From Rhynchospora pubera (lineage: Eukaryota > Streptophyta > Magnoliopsida > Poales > Cyperaceae), in NCBI GenBank assembly GCA_028095005.1, contig CM051462.1, positions 125,044,752 through 125,108,751 of the forward strand: a stretch of 64,000 nt of DNA. Reading direction: 5' to 3'. The translations under genes and the position numbers were made by a program. Below, one piece after another: positions 19,880 through 33,685 of the stretch (within the stretch, counting starts at the first letter, position 1; the number at the start of each line of letters is the position of its first letter). The notes under the pieces are model-generated. The model saw only the letters and a program-made list of their open reading frames with translations. It did no database searches and was not told the origin of the DNA.

Positions 19880-22800
19880 CCTTTCAGAGCCATTTTGTAA
19901 ACGAACAGGAATGTCAAAACAAACAGACAGACGGATTATAATTTATTGAAAAAAAAAAGAATTTCTGCATGGCAGAAGATGCGAACTTAATGCCTGTGGG
20001 ATCTTGCATCTCTACCCAACTCCAAGATGGAGTCACATGGCAAAGGGTTATGATCCTTGCAATGCAAGGATAGAATATTGGAATGTGCTCTATCTGCATT
20101 CTATTAAAAAAATGGTATGATCTTATTTATGATCCCGAATAAACATATTATTGTCATTGGGAATCTAATTATGTGCCTTTAGGAATAGTCCATGTATTTC
20201 TCGCAACAGACATCTTAATTTTCAATCATAATTTATTTAAACATTACAAATAAACATATTATTGTTATTGTTATTTTAAAGTTGGAAATAGACATAAGAA
20301 AATAATTTGGAGGGGATGGTCGCTGGGTTATCCATTGCGGTGATGTGTTCTCAAAAAAAAATAATAATAATAATATTGATAAGTGAATAGTTTAAATCTG
20401 GTTCAGTTTAAGGGCCGCGCTGTCCAAAAGCTGCGATATCTTTCCGTGGTAAACATTTTGTTAGGTGATTAGGTCTAATCAGGCCGGTATACGCTATGTC
20501 CATACCTATTTAGGACCTTACTTTTCAAATTCAAGACGTTTTTAATTCAAACCGATATTGGGTTGAAACAGCTGTTGACGGGAACTATTCATGAATAGGA
20601 ACATACAATTTAAACTGAGGTTTAAATTGTTGGGAACCAGAAATGGTAGAATAAATTTTGAGTAATTTACTACAAAATGCTGTCAAAATTTTGTACTTGG
20701 TCCGTAAGTACCGTGCCATTATTCCAAGTTTGAGTTCATTCATTGTGTTTAGAATTAAGGTGCTTTTAGTAAATATAAACGAACCCCGAAAACTTCCTTC
20801 TAGTGTTACCTTACTACCTGACAAATACAGAGCCGAAACGACCCTTTTCCAATTTTTTTTCCAGAAGAAAACACAAAATAACAGGGGACCAATACTTAAA
20901 AATAAATATACATTAGAAAATTGGAACGATGACACAGGCTAACCCGGGCCTGACCGACGGCGTGTTTACTATTTCGGCTTTTAGCAATTTCTGGCAAAGA
21001 TTTTACTGGCTTGCAAACATACGACAATACGACATCCCTCATTTTGAGAAGATTATTATATACGCCAAGAATGCACATTGATTCCCCATTTGTAGAAAAG
21101 TCGGACCAAATTACAAACTCCAAATTTTCAAAAAAATGTTGCATAGATAGAAAATATTACTTCACCCACGTTTGACAGATCTCGCTCACTGAGAAACTTC
21201 GAGGCTGGATAGAAATTTGCAGCGTACCAAAATTACGGATACAATTACCAATCCACCAGAGACTCAGAGAGGCATCACAGAAAAGCGCCTCTGTTTCCGC
21301 TGTTATTATTCTCAAACCGGATTGTTGCGGCCTACCTTTTAGTCTTACACCATCCGATCTAAACAAACAAACCATTCCATCTACCCATCCATCCGATCTA
21401 ATTAAAAAAGCCACATTAACTTGCTTAGATAATAAAAAAACCTACCCTAAAAGATCTCGACAGATCGATCTGATACGATTAGAACCGAAAAATCCAGATC
21501 CTACATGCACTCACAGACAAGCACATGAAACATTATATTGCGTTACACTTTCAAACCACTGGTAAAGACCTAATAAAAGCATCAAACAAACCAACAACCA
21601 TTTTTATTACATTCATATCACTTGGATTCCAGGTAGTAAAATGACATACTCATTTGAACATATTTATCTCGAAGAAAAGAAACATCCATTGCAAATTTTT
21701 AACAAGTCCAAGCTAAATTAATGGAGTCGTAGTAAGAAATGTCGATGCCACATTATAACTTTTATATGCGCCATATATTTATTGTTAATACATTCATCAC
21801 TTATGCACAAGATTGAAAACAATAAAGTCAGGTGCAACCCCAGCACAATAGTTTTCATGGAAAAGATCATGTCAGACGTCCTTTGTTATCCACATATTTA
21901 ATTAATAATAATGGAAAAACCTTGTCAGCTGAATTCGATACTGGAGAACCAGACCTTACTGCAAAGAAGATTTCCACAAATATGCACCTGCAACTCTGCA
22001 ACTGATAAATTGCATAAAGGAATAACATTTCTAGTTCAATGTCGGCTCCTCGAAAGAAGCCTACAGGAAATTTTAATGTACTGACCCTGAACAAGTATAA
22101 ACCTTGTCTACTGTTTGAGAACCCTAAATAACAATATCTACAACAACTAATCCTAAAATATGAAATTTAGTCAATAATATATCCTACATTATCTAGTTAG
22201 GGCTAGTTACTGTACACAATTTAGATTGCCGTTTTGTGCAAAATCAGACACATTGTACACAAATTAGATAGCCATTTTGCAAAATCAGACACATTGCACA
22301 CAAGTTATATTGCCATTTTGTGCATAAGTAGATACATTATTCAACATGACGATGTACCAGTAACAATGTTTTACCATATTTTAATTCCTAACCAATAGAC
22401 ACATTGCACGCAAGTTAGATTGCCATTTTGTGCATAATTAGACACAATATTCAACATGATGAAGCACCAGTAACAATGTTTTACTATATTTTAATTCCTA
22501 AAATAATGATTACCTATACAGTCTAACATCCACTAATTGGGCATGTAACCGACAGGTGACAAGCCACGGTCTTGGAAACATGAAGGCAAATTTCAGTTTC
22601 ATGAGTTCTTCCAGATACTCACCAAAGCACACAAATACCATGAGTGTGTTAAGCTTGCCTAATTACATATTATGTAAACCAAGCATGGCAGAAAGCCTTT
22701 GAAAATAGAATTGCATGATGTCTACTGCAATAGACCAAAAGTATCTGCCCTTTCTGATCTTTTTATCTATGCTACTTAGAAGACCTACCAACATAATAGT

Positions 22801-23262
22801 AGAACTGGATTATCGAATGAATATAACTGTCAAATCTATGCGACCTTTTTCTTCTAATTAATGCAGAAAGGCCTATACGTATGCTAGTTACCCAAAATAA
22901 TGCTATGGCCTATGAACCTGATTGTTGGGTAAAAATCTTTGAGACATTTTCTCACACAATCTCAGAAGACCTATTAGTTATGCAAGCAAACCTATAATGT
23001 TATGCAGTTGCTGTGAATCGTGATGGCAACTAAAACAAAACCTCTACAGCCTTCTCCTTCAACCTAAGGTGAGTAGTCCTAAACCAAACTTTAGTAATAG
23101 CAGAAGGCAACAGAGAAACCCCCAAGGAATCTCAAACAAGAAGAAATAAATAGAACTTAATAAAAAAAAAAAGTAAAAGAAGAGGGAGGCAAGGGCAAGC
23201 AAAGGGCTAACTCAACTCATTAAAGCTTTATTACTAAAATTAGTTCAATTACTTTGCACATC
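19880..23262. other. Gene-free spacer with local duplications
   Basis: No coding exon that I can support. The ORFs at 20585-20942 and 21157-21414 have no recognisable domain. The sequence is AT-rich. The only clear structure is the tandem repeat at 22200-22505. Old unrecognised transposon fragments are possible. Confidence 0.5.
22200..22505. repeat. 110-bp tandem repeat with partial units
   Basis: ACACATTGCACACAAGTTA (22289) and ACACATTGCACGCAAGTTA (22399) start two units 110 bp apart. Both run through CCATTTTGTGCATAA, CAACATGA and CAGTAACAATGTTTTAC to TATTTTAATTCCTAA. Shorter diverged pieces precede them from about 22210. Confidence 0.85.
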
Positions 23263-24544
23263 TCAGACTTTGAGCATCTGCAAATAGTCATCTCCAGTAC
23301 CATAGAGCACCCCAGCATACTTCTCCAGGGGCAAACTAACATACTTCTTCTCCAGCATCTCGAGGAAGCACTTGAGTGTTACGAGTGCATCAGAACCAGC
23401 CTGGTGGCAGATGCCAACACGTTCCACGGCAAGTGTGTCAGACAGCTTGTTAAGGCCTCCATGGAAAGCTTGGCCAGGGCAATATCGCATCAGGTGCTTC
23501 ACATCATAATACACTGGAAAGAACGTCTTGTTGAGCTCAGTAAATCCTTCTAGGGTTTCAGGCAGCTTGCTCGCCGTCAGGCATTTCAGAAGGTAGCCGA
23601 AGTCATACCTGTAGTGTATGAGGGTTAAAATTAAAGTAATAGTGCAACAATGTGTATTGATAATAAATACAAAATGAAAAATAGTTGTTGGATTAAGACA
23701 GTGCGGTTAGAGTTTCAGGTATTGATTATGCAAGCTTGTTTACAATATGTACCATAACCTTAGTCAGTTAGTCTTTTTAATTATGATTGAGGACAACTCT
23801 TGGTTTGTTTCAAATTTTCAAGAAGTTTAGAATACCATATTCTTGTATACTGTCAATAACCAGATATCTGACTTTTGATTCACAAGTATAATAGCAGTAA
23901 TAAGCCCATAATTGACCATATTCCCTGAAAATAACGACCAAGAACTAAGTAGAAAGTGGGAATAACAAATTTCTAACTCAAAAGCTTGATTCCACTATAA
24001 CTATTTCAGTACCGTATGGAAACCCTAGGTAAAATTGATCCAAGAAAAACACATACCCGCCATGGAAGGTAATCCAGACCACGGACTCGTTGAGCACCAC
24101 ACCAGACGACATCAACAACTCGGCAAACCGACTCGCATCGACCCCATGTGTCTGATGCTTGTGAAGATCGATTCCATGGTTCCTTAACAGCTTGATAGAT
24201 TCGGGATCGTAAATATCGTTCTCCAGATCAAACTCCTTAAAATTGAACTGCCACACGCTGGGTTTCCCTTCGACCACTGGTAGAGTTCCCTTTTCGTCAG
24301 AGAAGGCGAGGCCTAGCTGGATCATATGCAACAGATCGACGTTAGCGCGGAGGGTTTGGTAGTTGAGGTGCGAGAGCGTAACCGGAGAAGGGAAGAGGAC
24401 GCGGATGGTGACTCCAGGGAACTCGGTATCCATGGCGACGAAGGGGAAGTCATCGATGAGAGCACGGATCAGAGAAATCTCCGATTCGAGGTTGTGGGAC
24501 CAGACCTCGCGGATATTGACCGGGGAAGGAGACGTGTTTTGCAT
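23263..24544 (-). CDS. CAF1: CCR4-NOT deadenylase subunit CAF1, intron-containing
   Basis: Two exons (24544-24057 and 23608-23263) give 277 aa, the usual plant CAF1/POP2 size. The protein is the catalytic 3'-5' exoribonuclease of the CCR4-NOT complex that shortens mRNA poly(A) tails in cytoplasm and P-bodies. The DEDD active site is complete: MDTEFPG (first D and E), HGGYDFGYL (D, restored across the splice GG|GTATG...CAG|GTATGAC) and HQAGSDALVT (last D). The start MQNTSPSPVNIREVW fits the family. The 448-bp intron splits the second Exo motif. The 3' end, KYAGVLYGTGDDYLQML, is typical. Upstream (24545-24900) no distinctive promoter element is evident. A second, divergent CAF1 lies at 48503. 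Confidence 0.95.
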
Positions 24545-27500
24545 CGAGTCGACGGGAGGCGCATAAGAGATGCGGAGGAGAAGAGATCTCGAAGGTCGTT
24601 AATGGCGAAATGGCGGTGGGAATTGGGAAATGAGGGTTGGGACTTAGAAAGGAAGAGAAAGGGTTTTATTTATTGTTATTATTATTTCCTTTTTCCTTTG
24701 GCTTTTCTGAAAGTGGTCGAATTCAACTTTCGGATGTTTGCGAATGCACCCCAGGAGATATGTATATTATAGAAACACCGCTGTGTTCTGGAAGTTTGAT
24801 GTCGGTGTTTTTTTTTTTTTCTTATATTGTGTGTATTAGTTTTGTCTTTTGTGCGTAGCCGTAATGTATATTTTCTTTCCATTAAAATCGCAAGTATCAT
24901 ACTTCATACCGCCTCTAGTTTCTCAAATCGAAATGCAGGTTCTGTTAATACTGAAACTCTTTATAGTAGTATTTGTTATTATTATTTTTTTAATTAATTT
25001 TTGTTGATTTCACATTTGAACGTATATGAACACACCTTGAATCCGTTCCAACAGATAGTTCTCTGGATTTCTATTTTAGACACAATTTTTTAAAGTAAGA
25101 AAATAAAATAATTATCACTCCTTGTCAGAATTAATATTGGTTTCTATTGTATTGATTATGATTTATTTGAGGGAGATGACTGTATATAGTTATTTTTCTA
25201 AAACTGTATCGTCGGTTAAAATTTTAATCTAAAATTTTATTTGAATTATAAATAATGAAATTTCTTTTTGAATTTAGAATTTGTATCTACTTGCGATGAA
25301 AGATCAAATTTCTGATTTTGGTGAGCTTACTAAAAGAGGTATTATTAATTAAATTAAATTAAATTATATTACACATCAAGTTACATTTTGAAAATATATG
25401 AATGCTGTATTGCATAATTGCTTATTCATATAAAAAAACGATCGTCGGGCATCAATCGATGTATCAATTATATCTTACCAAGCAAAAAATTATGTGATAA
25501 TTTTTTTTGCTAATATAGATTATGCATGGAGATCGCATCGGGAAACATGTGAATCACATGATGTTATGCAAAACGACATATAATTATAATTGATGTACGA
25601 ATTTGGAGTGATTTTAAAGGAGTTTTTTTCATATACTGTTTTTTTTTAACAAAGCAAGGTTTTGTACTTTTCTCTACATTTGAAAAAGAGCAAACAATTT
25701 TTGGAGTCTTTCCATAATATATATATTTTTTTCATCTAACAACAAGCATTATCAGCCCAAACCACACGGTAAAAAATTTATAAGGGTTATCCTAAAAAAG
25801 TAAAAATTCAATTGTTAAAGGCTGGTTTAAGTCTGACATGAAATCGAGTCAGACTTCGAACTTGTACGATTTGTCTACGAAACGTTGACATTGACCTTAT
25901 ATACAGTGGCAATTCCAGATCAAGTTACTGAAAGATGCGTGTAATTTTTATTATTATTAAAAATTATGTTTGTTTATACAGAAAATAAAGTGATTTGGGG
26001 GGTGTGTCATTTCTATTACACTACAGGATTAAAGCCACATTTATTGGTTTTTTCATGTCTATGACATTTAAAGCGAGTATAAAGTTTAACATTACTACTC
26101 GTAGTTAATGGGAAAAAAATAAAAGAAAAAAGGAAAATCTTCGTTGCCTTAAAATGATTAAAACATTATTAACTTTTGTAGTTCCTGTTTTTTTATTTCA
26201 TGTAAAATAAAATAAATTATCTAGATTTCGCATTTGAAAATGTAAAGTGAAAAATGGGTAGACTTTTGACATTTTCTTAGAACTTAGAAGATATCGAAAA
26301 TCTAAAATAGCAATCATAACTTTTATTTTTCTATGTACTAAATAATAATAAACCATTTGTTGCGAGGACATGTCTCGAGGTTTTGGAATTTATTATTTTG
26401 CACATGATTTCGGAGTTCTTAATAAAAGTATTATACTATACTGTATACATAATAATAGAAGTGTGAAAGTGCTAGACCTTAAAAAAAAGAGTAGGTGAAA
26501 ATAAGAATTTCAAATAGGAAAAGTAGGTAAAATAATAACGCGTTAGAATGCGGCCGCCAATGATTGATCCTCCATCCCTTCATTATTTTGTCTAAACTAG
26601 GATCACTGGGCGACAAATTAAACAAAACAAATGAATGTTAATCTCGCATTGCATATTCCACATGCACCAAATCCATGTATTCTCCACGGACAAAACTCCA
26701 GTCTGTCCGACGTGTCGAATTAAAAGTGCCCGGTGCAGACTCGCCGTCGGGCCGACTACCTTTTACTTTATTTTTGTTTTTATTTTTTCAAAATGACGAA
26801 CTCATCTCATGGAATTACTGTATGAAACTTTTTAGGTTGCTCCTGTTGTTTTTAGAAAATTGCACTTTTACCCATTGAAGGTATCAAATTGCACGTTCAT
26901 TAATTCTCGTTAAAAGTACGGGAAAAAAAAAACCGCAAGTCATTTGTGCAAGCAATTTTTAATTTACAGGGCGTTATATTAGATTTTTTCCTACGATTTA
27001 ATTATATTCTAAGTACAGTGTTCTCATATGTCTCAACGAATATCACATGTTGAAAACTCTTATGCATATTCGACCGGTATGAATAAATCATGGGCCATGC
27101 AGGAGCTTTACAATGTATGTTTTAATCTTAACATAAGCGAAAATTAGGACCGGATCAAAATCCCTTTTTTAACCTGGAATTTCATTTCATTTCATTTTAC
27201 ATTAGAATTTTTTTTATCAAAATGAATGGATTTGGTGTAATTTAATTAGAATTCCCATGCAATTAGATCTAACGAAATCTCGATAAATCAATTCAACTGA
27301 AATGAAATCTCCCGTAAAATATATTTTGATGAAATTTGTTCAGGGCCTTAATCTCCAAGTACAACCCAGTATGCAAATTCTCTTAATCAAATAATAAACT
27401 GTCCTGTTTATGGTTTGCGTTAATGCAAAAAAAAAAAAATAACAAGAAGAACACAAACAAAAAAAATAAAACTATAGTAGATTAGTAGAAATTTCATTAT

Positions 27501-28065
27501 GGCAAATGCCCACAATACCCATTCTCTTTTTCCTTTTTAAAATTTTTTTAATTAATTAATTTTATTTAATTTTTTGCTGTTGATCAGTTGATACCAGGCT
27601 CATATGTCTCCAAACAAGAAACATAGGAGTGCAGGGACTACACCAAAAAAAAAAAAAAAGTTCTACCACTGACATATTATTAATGCTGAAAACAGCGACG
27701 GAAAGCTACACAAGCATATTTTTGTCTTCAAAGTGTCACAGCATCAAGCTGATAATAAAATAAGATATCTAATGTAAGAGCCCACGTATTTCACCAAATT
27801 CTGTGTGCCACAGCAAAACGAGAAAATGAAATAAAAAATTACAGAAAGGAACCGGTTATCAGAAAGGCCCCTTGCAGCATTAGAGGATCTTAAGATCAAT
27901 TTAGCTATTCCATTTATTACAAAGGAGTTACAATATATCGATCCTTGAAAAAAGTTTTAACAGAAGCACATTAGACAACATACATTGGATTGATCATCTC
28001 TAGACAGCAAAGTAATTGTTTATCATACAGAAGAAACTAAAAATATTAAGAAAAATTAAGCATAC
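24545..28065. other. Gene-free AT-rich spacer
   Basis: 3.5 kb between CAF1 (5' side) and ARPC3 (3' side). I see homopolymer runs (for example A15 at 27645) and AT-rich sequence, but no ORF with a recognisable domain and no matched terminal repeats. The 26675-26878 ORF looks random. Confidence 0.5.
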
Positions 28066-31000
28066 CTAAGGAATTATGATGTTCATAAATTTCCGTTTAG
28101 CAAAAGCCAACCACCATTTATTTGGTGTGCCATTCGGTCTGTATGCACAGCTGAGCAATCTTCCACTTGTCTCCTCTCTTATTTGTTTCAAATAATTTCT
28201 AAACAACTCTGCAATCAAATATATATATTCATCAATATTATTTCCACATCTTCAATTGCAGAATAAGCCAACCAGAAACTAATAATACCAGATTTATGCC
28301 TCTATTTTATTTTTTTTCTTTTGCATTTTCATAGTGAAAAGTAGCAGTAAGGTCAGAGTGGCAGTGAACTGCTACGGAATAATCAACACATGTTCTCCTG
28401 TGAAAGACAATTGACCAATAAAACCCAAAATACGACACTGGGAACTAATGTTCTGAAAATCTGACCAAACAAAATCAAAGTGAAAGAAAAAATCAGAACA
28501 ACATTCTAAGAAAAAAAATCCATTAAAGGGAAATAAATATCAGAATAGTGAAAGATAGCTACATGGTCTGAGTCTGATCCTTAGAGGAGCAGGGCCAAAA
28601 AATGGTACAAAAACACCATCAGATCCTTTAGTGAATCACCGATTTAAATTCAAAGCCAAAACTAGGAAAATATGCAAAAATTAAAGGGCAGCAAAGTACT
28701 AAATGGGTTATCCATCATACAAATTGGTAAATAAATAGAGGAATTGAACCTGCTTCATCTTCAGATTGTGGAAGTGCAAAAAGACCAGGGAACGGGAATC
28801 CAGGTTCGCCTGGTACAGGAACCTTCTCAAGACCCAAATTAATAATCGCTTTGGTACCAACAGCCAGAGTTCTACAACCTTCCAGCCTTTTCAAGGCCAC
28901 ATTTATGTAAAATGTCAGATAGATGAGCAGCTTATCAGCCGGACTTTGAATGTCAAAGTTCCTGAAGAAGACATTTGCTCGAAAGAATGTGATTGCTTCA
29001 TCAACAATGTCAACTTTATCTGCATACAAGAAAAATTAATATGTTTATGATTAGAAAACTCACAAATAATTTCAGGAATAAGAGGATCTCAGTGTAAATC
29101 AGTAAAATTCATTGCCAATAATTGCTGGGTTGTGTACATCTTTTGCTAAGTATATCAACAGAATCCTGATATTGGGACTAAATCAAACAAAAAATGACAA
29201 AACCATCCCAGAGTCTTCATAATCTACCTAGAACCTTTCAAATTTAACTATATGACCTGAATTCATTGTCATTCAGCTGTGCTCACAGAAGGAACAAAAA
29301 AGAGAGAGAAAGACCGAGAACTTATTAGCTTAATAGTCTTGTAGCACAATATGTCACCCTTCAAGGAAGGGGGATAAGGGGAAAAGGGAAGAGGAAAGGG
29401 GAATTTCAGCTCCTCAGCGATTGGAACCTGGAACCGTTCCTTGTGAAACAGATTCGATTGTACTTCAGTTTCTAAGAGTTTTTTGGCTGATAGGATGGAA
29501 GCCAAACTTGGGACATGGTGATTTCCTTCTCTTATCTTGATTTAACAAGAACTTTCTGAAATTACTTTATTTCACTGCTAATCTGTCATTCCATCTCTTT
29601 GGCCTTTTTTTTTCTTCTGGTTCTTTACTCAGCAATTTTCTCCTTAACGTTATCAGTGCTATCCCTCCTTGATTTTGGCAATAAAACATGTAAATTGTAT
29701 TTGGGGACTGATTTGAAGTAAATGTGGTACTATTTAAGCTAAACAGATGTTAATATGGCAATGCTATGTTGAAATAATTATTATATATAATAATTTATTT
29801 CTGATTTGGGGACTGAACAGAAGTAAATGTGGTACTGTTTCAGCTAAAGAGATGTTAATATGGTAATTCTATGTTGAAATAATAATCATATATAATAATT
29901 TATTTCTGATTTTTAATATTTATCATTTTCTCACCGTTTTGCAATTCTTCATTATTTTTTTCAATTTAGAATGGCAATGCTTGTTCTACGTATCATTAAT
30001 GCTAGTCGAATAATTAGGTAAAACCACCGAGAAACTTTCAGATTTATTTTGGCTGCTGTCTATTATCAGTTTTCCCAGTGAATCATTAATCTACTAACTT
30101 CTTCAATTTGCACAGCTAAATTAGGTGGATTATAATAATTTAATACGGCGAAAAACTGAAAATTTTAGAATTTTATTTTTATCACATGTAGTATGCACTG
30201 ACTAAATAATTTACTTATGTTTACTCTATTTGTAGGCTAATTATGCAGCAGTCTTTGTATTTGCCAATTTATTATTTATGTTTTTAATCTGAAGATATTC
30301 TTTTAGAAGGTTCGTTCTCAGTAATGCAGGAGCTTCTGTCGAGAATTAACATAATATCGAGTACGGTGTGCTGGGATACTAGACCTAGCCAGATTAATAG
30401 TGAAGGTAGTCATGGCTTTTGCCCATCAACTGACAAAATGAATTACCGAAAAGAAAATATTGAGAAAATTGATATCTGACTGGCAAGTCAGGCATAATTA
30501 CTAAGAATGAACCTCCATTTGCTGAAAACAAACTATCATTTCTGTTTTGTAAATTGCCAAAAAGACTGTATGTTCTTAATTAATAATGGATGTTAGCTAC
30601 TCATAAAGACGATATCATGTGTGAGATGCTAACTCTGTAGTCATCGTTTACTTATGGATTTATCAACTTGTATGTGCCACTTCCAACCTGCACACTATCT
30701 AATCAGCTTTGTTTGTCCTATTAGTTGAACTATTAGGCAGCAAAGCTCCTCTTCATTCTAACGGTAGATATATTTCAATAGTTCAAACCCACCACACAAA
30801 AATGATTCCGTAACAAAATTGCAGTTCAGTATACGATTTGGTACAATTTGCAAAACCCAAAATCTAAACTAAATACTTGTTCTAGTGAAAACATCAAATT
30901 CTAAAGGAACACATAAAGGTGGTTAAAAATGTAAGTACCTGGATCTGAGGCTGGCGCAGGCCCTCTTACATGGCTTTTAAGAGGTAAAAGGGGGCATCCA

Positions 31001-31328
31001 CAAGCTTTACTGATGCCTTCCTCCTCAACAAAGCTCGAGTGATAAACCTAAATTCGATAAAACATCCAACATGAAACCTATGTTACAGAAGTAGTTTGAA
31101 AATGCACGAACTATTCCGCTGTATTTCATATTTAGCATGCCATTAGACCATATTACACAATAAACAGATTCAATTTTTTCTACAAATCTTTACGATAACG
31201 GAAGAGAACTACCATGAGATGGAAAATCTATCTATTGACGACCAACGATCGGATTATTGGGCGATTTTTTAAACCTACTGGCGGCGATTTGGGGGAGAAA
31301 ATTTCTTGAATCGGAATAGCCTTACCAT
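28066..31328 (-). CDS. ARPC3: Actin-related protein 2/3 complex subunit 3 (ARPC3, p21-Arc)
   Basis: Four coding exons (31328-31326, 31047-30939, 29019-28750, 28208-28066) encode 174 aa, the expected ARPC3 length. The subunit belongs to the ARP2/3 actin-nucleation complex acting at the cell cortex and membranes downstream of WAVE/SCAR. Visible family blocks are VYHSSFVEEEGISKACG, CPLLPLKSHVRGPAP, VDEAITFFRANVFFRNF, LTFYINVALKRLEGC and the C-terminal KWWLAFAKRKFMNIIIP. All borders are GT-AG and phases agree. The first coding exon holds only the initiator ATG before the GTAAGG donor. Intron 2 is long (1.9 kb) and carries a 105-bp tandem duplication. The 5' UTR extends upstream of 31328 by an undetermined length. 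Confidence 0.95.
29701..29910. repeat. 105-bp tandem duplication in ARPC3 intron 2
   Basis: TTGGGGACTG starts both units (29701 and 29806). They share AAGTAAATGTGGTACT, GATGTTAATATGG and TATATAATAATTTATTTCTG with scattered mismatches. Confidence 0.9.
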
Positions 31329-31814
31329 TTGAGTTACGCCCGATTCTTGTTCTAGTTCGTTTGTGATCAACTGATTCTTCAGATTTGATACTTGTGCTGA
31401 TTGTTCAGAGAGGGAAGTGAATGGAGATCGGAAGCGAGATTAGGGACACTTTTTTGAAGTGAGGGAAAAAAAAGGTCTGTTAGGTAAATAGGCTGAATAC
31501 TCTTGGCTTCGATCAGAATGATTCGGATTTATTTACATTTATTTGGTTGTCATTTGATTAGAAATTTAGAATCGATATTTCAAAATTTCATCAAATCTAA
31601 TAATATAATAAATTTTTATCAAATGAAATTTCCGCATAAAAAATAAATAATTATAAGCCGGCCCTCAATCTTAGAACGCAAATTCTAAGTTTTTATTGTG
31701 TTTTCAATCCTTCGACTAGACATGAGTTATATCAGTTATATTTTGTAAAATAAAATAATTACTGACGATAAAACTAAGTGAAGGGAGATTGAGATCCGCT
31801 GCAACTAACAGTAA

Positions 31815-32090
31815 AGGATGAGTCCACTGGCCATGATTATATCTTAATTTTCAAAGTTCCAATTGTCGATCTGAATTGTTCTATATATTTTTTCATATTA
31901 AAATTTCGTTGGAAATCAAATTTAATATTTTTCTGAATTTGTTTACTATTATTTTTAGATTTAAAAAAAATAGTTGCTAGTGGAGTGTACATGATTATTT
32001 AGAAGAATTTTGTAAAGTATAAAAAATACTAGGAATTTTAAAAAAATTATAAAATTTTATCGCTAAAGAAATTTTAATAAGGAGGACACC
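31815..32090. repeat. Diverged copy of the long foldback at 54750-55095
   Basis: It shares GATTATATCTTAATTTTC, CATATTAAAATTTCGTTGGA, TTTACTATT and AATTTTGTAAAGTA-type words with the element at 54750-55095 in the same order. The inverted right arm is largely lost. Confidence 0.5.
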
Positions 32091-32389
32091 TAGACAGTTC
32101 GGGTCGGCCAATACAACCTTGAAAAAAAAATATAATCGCAACTAATAAACACATCTGTCAATCAATATTGATTTTACTTTATCTCATAAATCTATAAGAG
32201 AGAACTATATGATAATAATATGAACGTGTTCTGAAAAATAGATTGCAATGATATTTAATAGAATTTTTATTAGTGAAGCTAAAATTTTCGTCTATTTCAT
32301 TAGCTTGTGATACTTTTATTTCTTTTATTTTGTTTATTCTGAATGCCCGAACCTTTCGTTATTGATTTGGTTTATAAAAGTTATGGTGA

Positions 32390-32690
32390 TTTAGATTTAT
32401 GCCATGACAAATATTTGAAATTACTAATATGTCATCACTAAACGACAAATTATTATTTTGTCGCTATAAAATAATAGAAATTAGTTTTTTGCCATCGGAC
32501 AATTATATGACAATTTTACCTTTTTAAATATGACACTATAAAACTTAAAAATTAGTAATATGGCATCACAAAAGATATAATTGATTTTATACCATTATAA
32601 ATCATAAACAATTAGTTTTATGCCACTGCAAAAATAACAAAATTATTCTATGCCACTGGTGCATAAAAATAATGGCATAGCTCTAATTAA
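32390..32690. repeat. Degenerate ~60-bp tandem repeats (ATGCCAC...AATTAGTTT)
   Basis: The words ATGCCA(T/C), (T/A)ATAAA and AATTAGT(A/T)(A/T)TAT recur about every 60-70 bp (for example near 32400, 32490, 32560 and 32630). They form an old, AT-rich array without coding capacity. Confidence 0.5.
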
Positions 32691-32753
32691 TCATCTAAAA
32701 ATTGGTTAAAGATTTTGAATTGCTCAGTTGCTTCAATTTTGAAGAGGCTATTT

Positions 32754-32783
32754 CTCTTATTCCTAAGCGATCTAAACGGCCCC
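32754..32783. mobile_element. Right-end fragment of the Tourist-like MITE family
   Basis: TCTTATTCCTAAGCGATCTAAACGG matches the right end of the element at 36277-36434 (TATTCCTAAGCGATCTAAACAG). No left end is present. Confidence 0.5.
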
Positions 32784-33160
32784 AATAAGCTTTTTCTCCT
32801 TTAAATTTCTTCCTTCTGCGTTGCCCTTTTGCATAAGTTTATCTTTGTTCAGAAAAATTGAGTAATGTATAATATGTGGTCTGTACCTATGTAAATAATA
32901 AATTGGTACACAATTGCATTGGTTGTTTCAGTGCCACTGTATCTCCAGTTAGGTTGCAGTTTGTTTGTCTGATGAAAGAGACAGTTTTTATTAGACTGCC
33001 TTTTACCGATATCTATCGACTTAAATTTAAGGTTAAGCTGATTCGAAATTGAAAAACCAACGCAAATTAGCATTAACAAGGACAATTTCAGGTTTCAGCT
33101 GCTGCGCCCAAAGAAAGATTTAAATAAAATGAGCCAAAATTTATTAATTTCTCCGAACAT

Positions 33161-33260
33161 CACTTTACATTCCATCCTAATTGGTATTGTACTTGGATGT
33201 ACCACCGGTGCACTTTACATTCCATCCAAATTGGTAGTGTCTTTAGATGTACCACTGGTG
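33161..33260. repeat. 50-bp tandem duplication
   Basis: CACTTTACATTCCATCC starts at 33161 and 33211. Both units end in a GATGTACCAC(C/T)GGTG block. Confidence 0.9.
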
Positions 33261-33685
33261 CACTAGTACAGGTCTGCCACGTCAGTTTCAAAATTTATGT
33301 GTTGGCAAGAAATTCCATTTACTCACAGTAGTTGAGACACAAAGGATTTTAAGGTCATAACGGTCATTTGCTAATAAAAAAAATCATATTTTACCTCTTA
33401 ATTAGATGGATCATATTTTTCAATTAATGATCCAAACAGACAAAGTAAATAATTTTCAATTCCATCATATTTCCATTCCCTTCCTTTTTGTATTTTCCCT
33501 TCCTTTCCATTTCCTTCCCAAAAACCAAACACTGTTATCAGAAAATTCAACTGAACAAAGAAATAAGCTATGATTGTCAAACAAAAATCCACATAGGTCA
33601 CAAAATGTCTCCAAAACTTTCATAAAGACACACTTCAAAAGCCCTAGACTCAGGTTCAAAGAAAATAATACAAGTATTAAAAGAT

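Larger units (their letters stand above)
31450..33685. other. Spacer between ARPC3 and RPL8 containing repeat fragments
   Basis: Contains a foldback copy at about 31815-32090, degenerate tandem repeats at 32390-32690, a Tourist-like MITE end at 32754-32783, and a 50-bp tandem duplication at 33161-33260. No gene is visible; the small ORFs at 32849-33085 and 33398-33659 have no domain. Confidence 0.5.

Noticed and set aside
20585..20942. Overlapping ORFs of 94-116 codons on both strands
   Set aside because: No recognisable domain, no splice context, and mutual antisense overlap; treated as chance.
21157..21414. 85-codon minus ORF, faintly like a LINE RNase H remnant
   Set aside because: The resemblance is limited to a few words (TAETEALFCDASL) and no acidic catalytic pattern could be placed.
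24326..24772. 148-codon plus-strand ORF
   Set aside because: Antisense shadow of CAF1 exon 1, whose DEDD motifs are in the minus frame.
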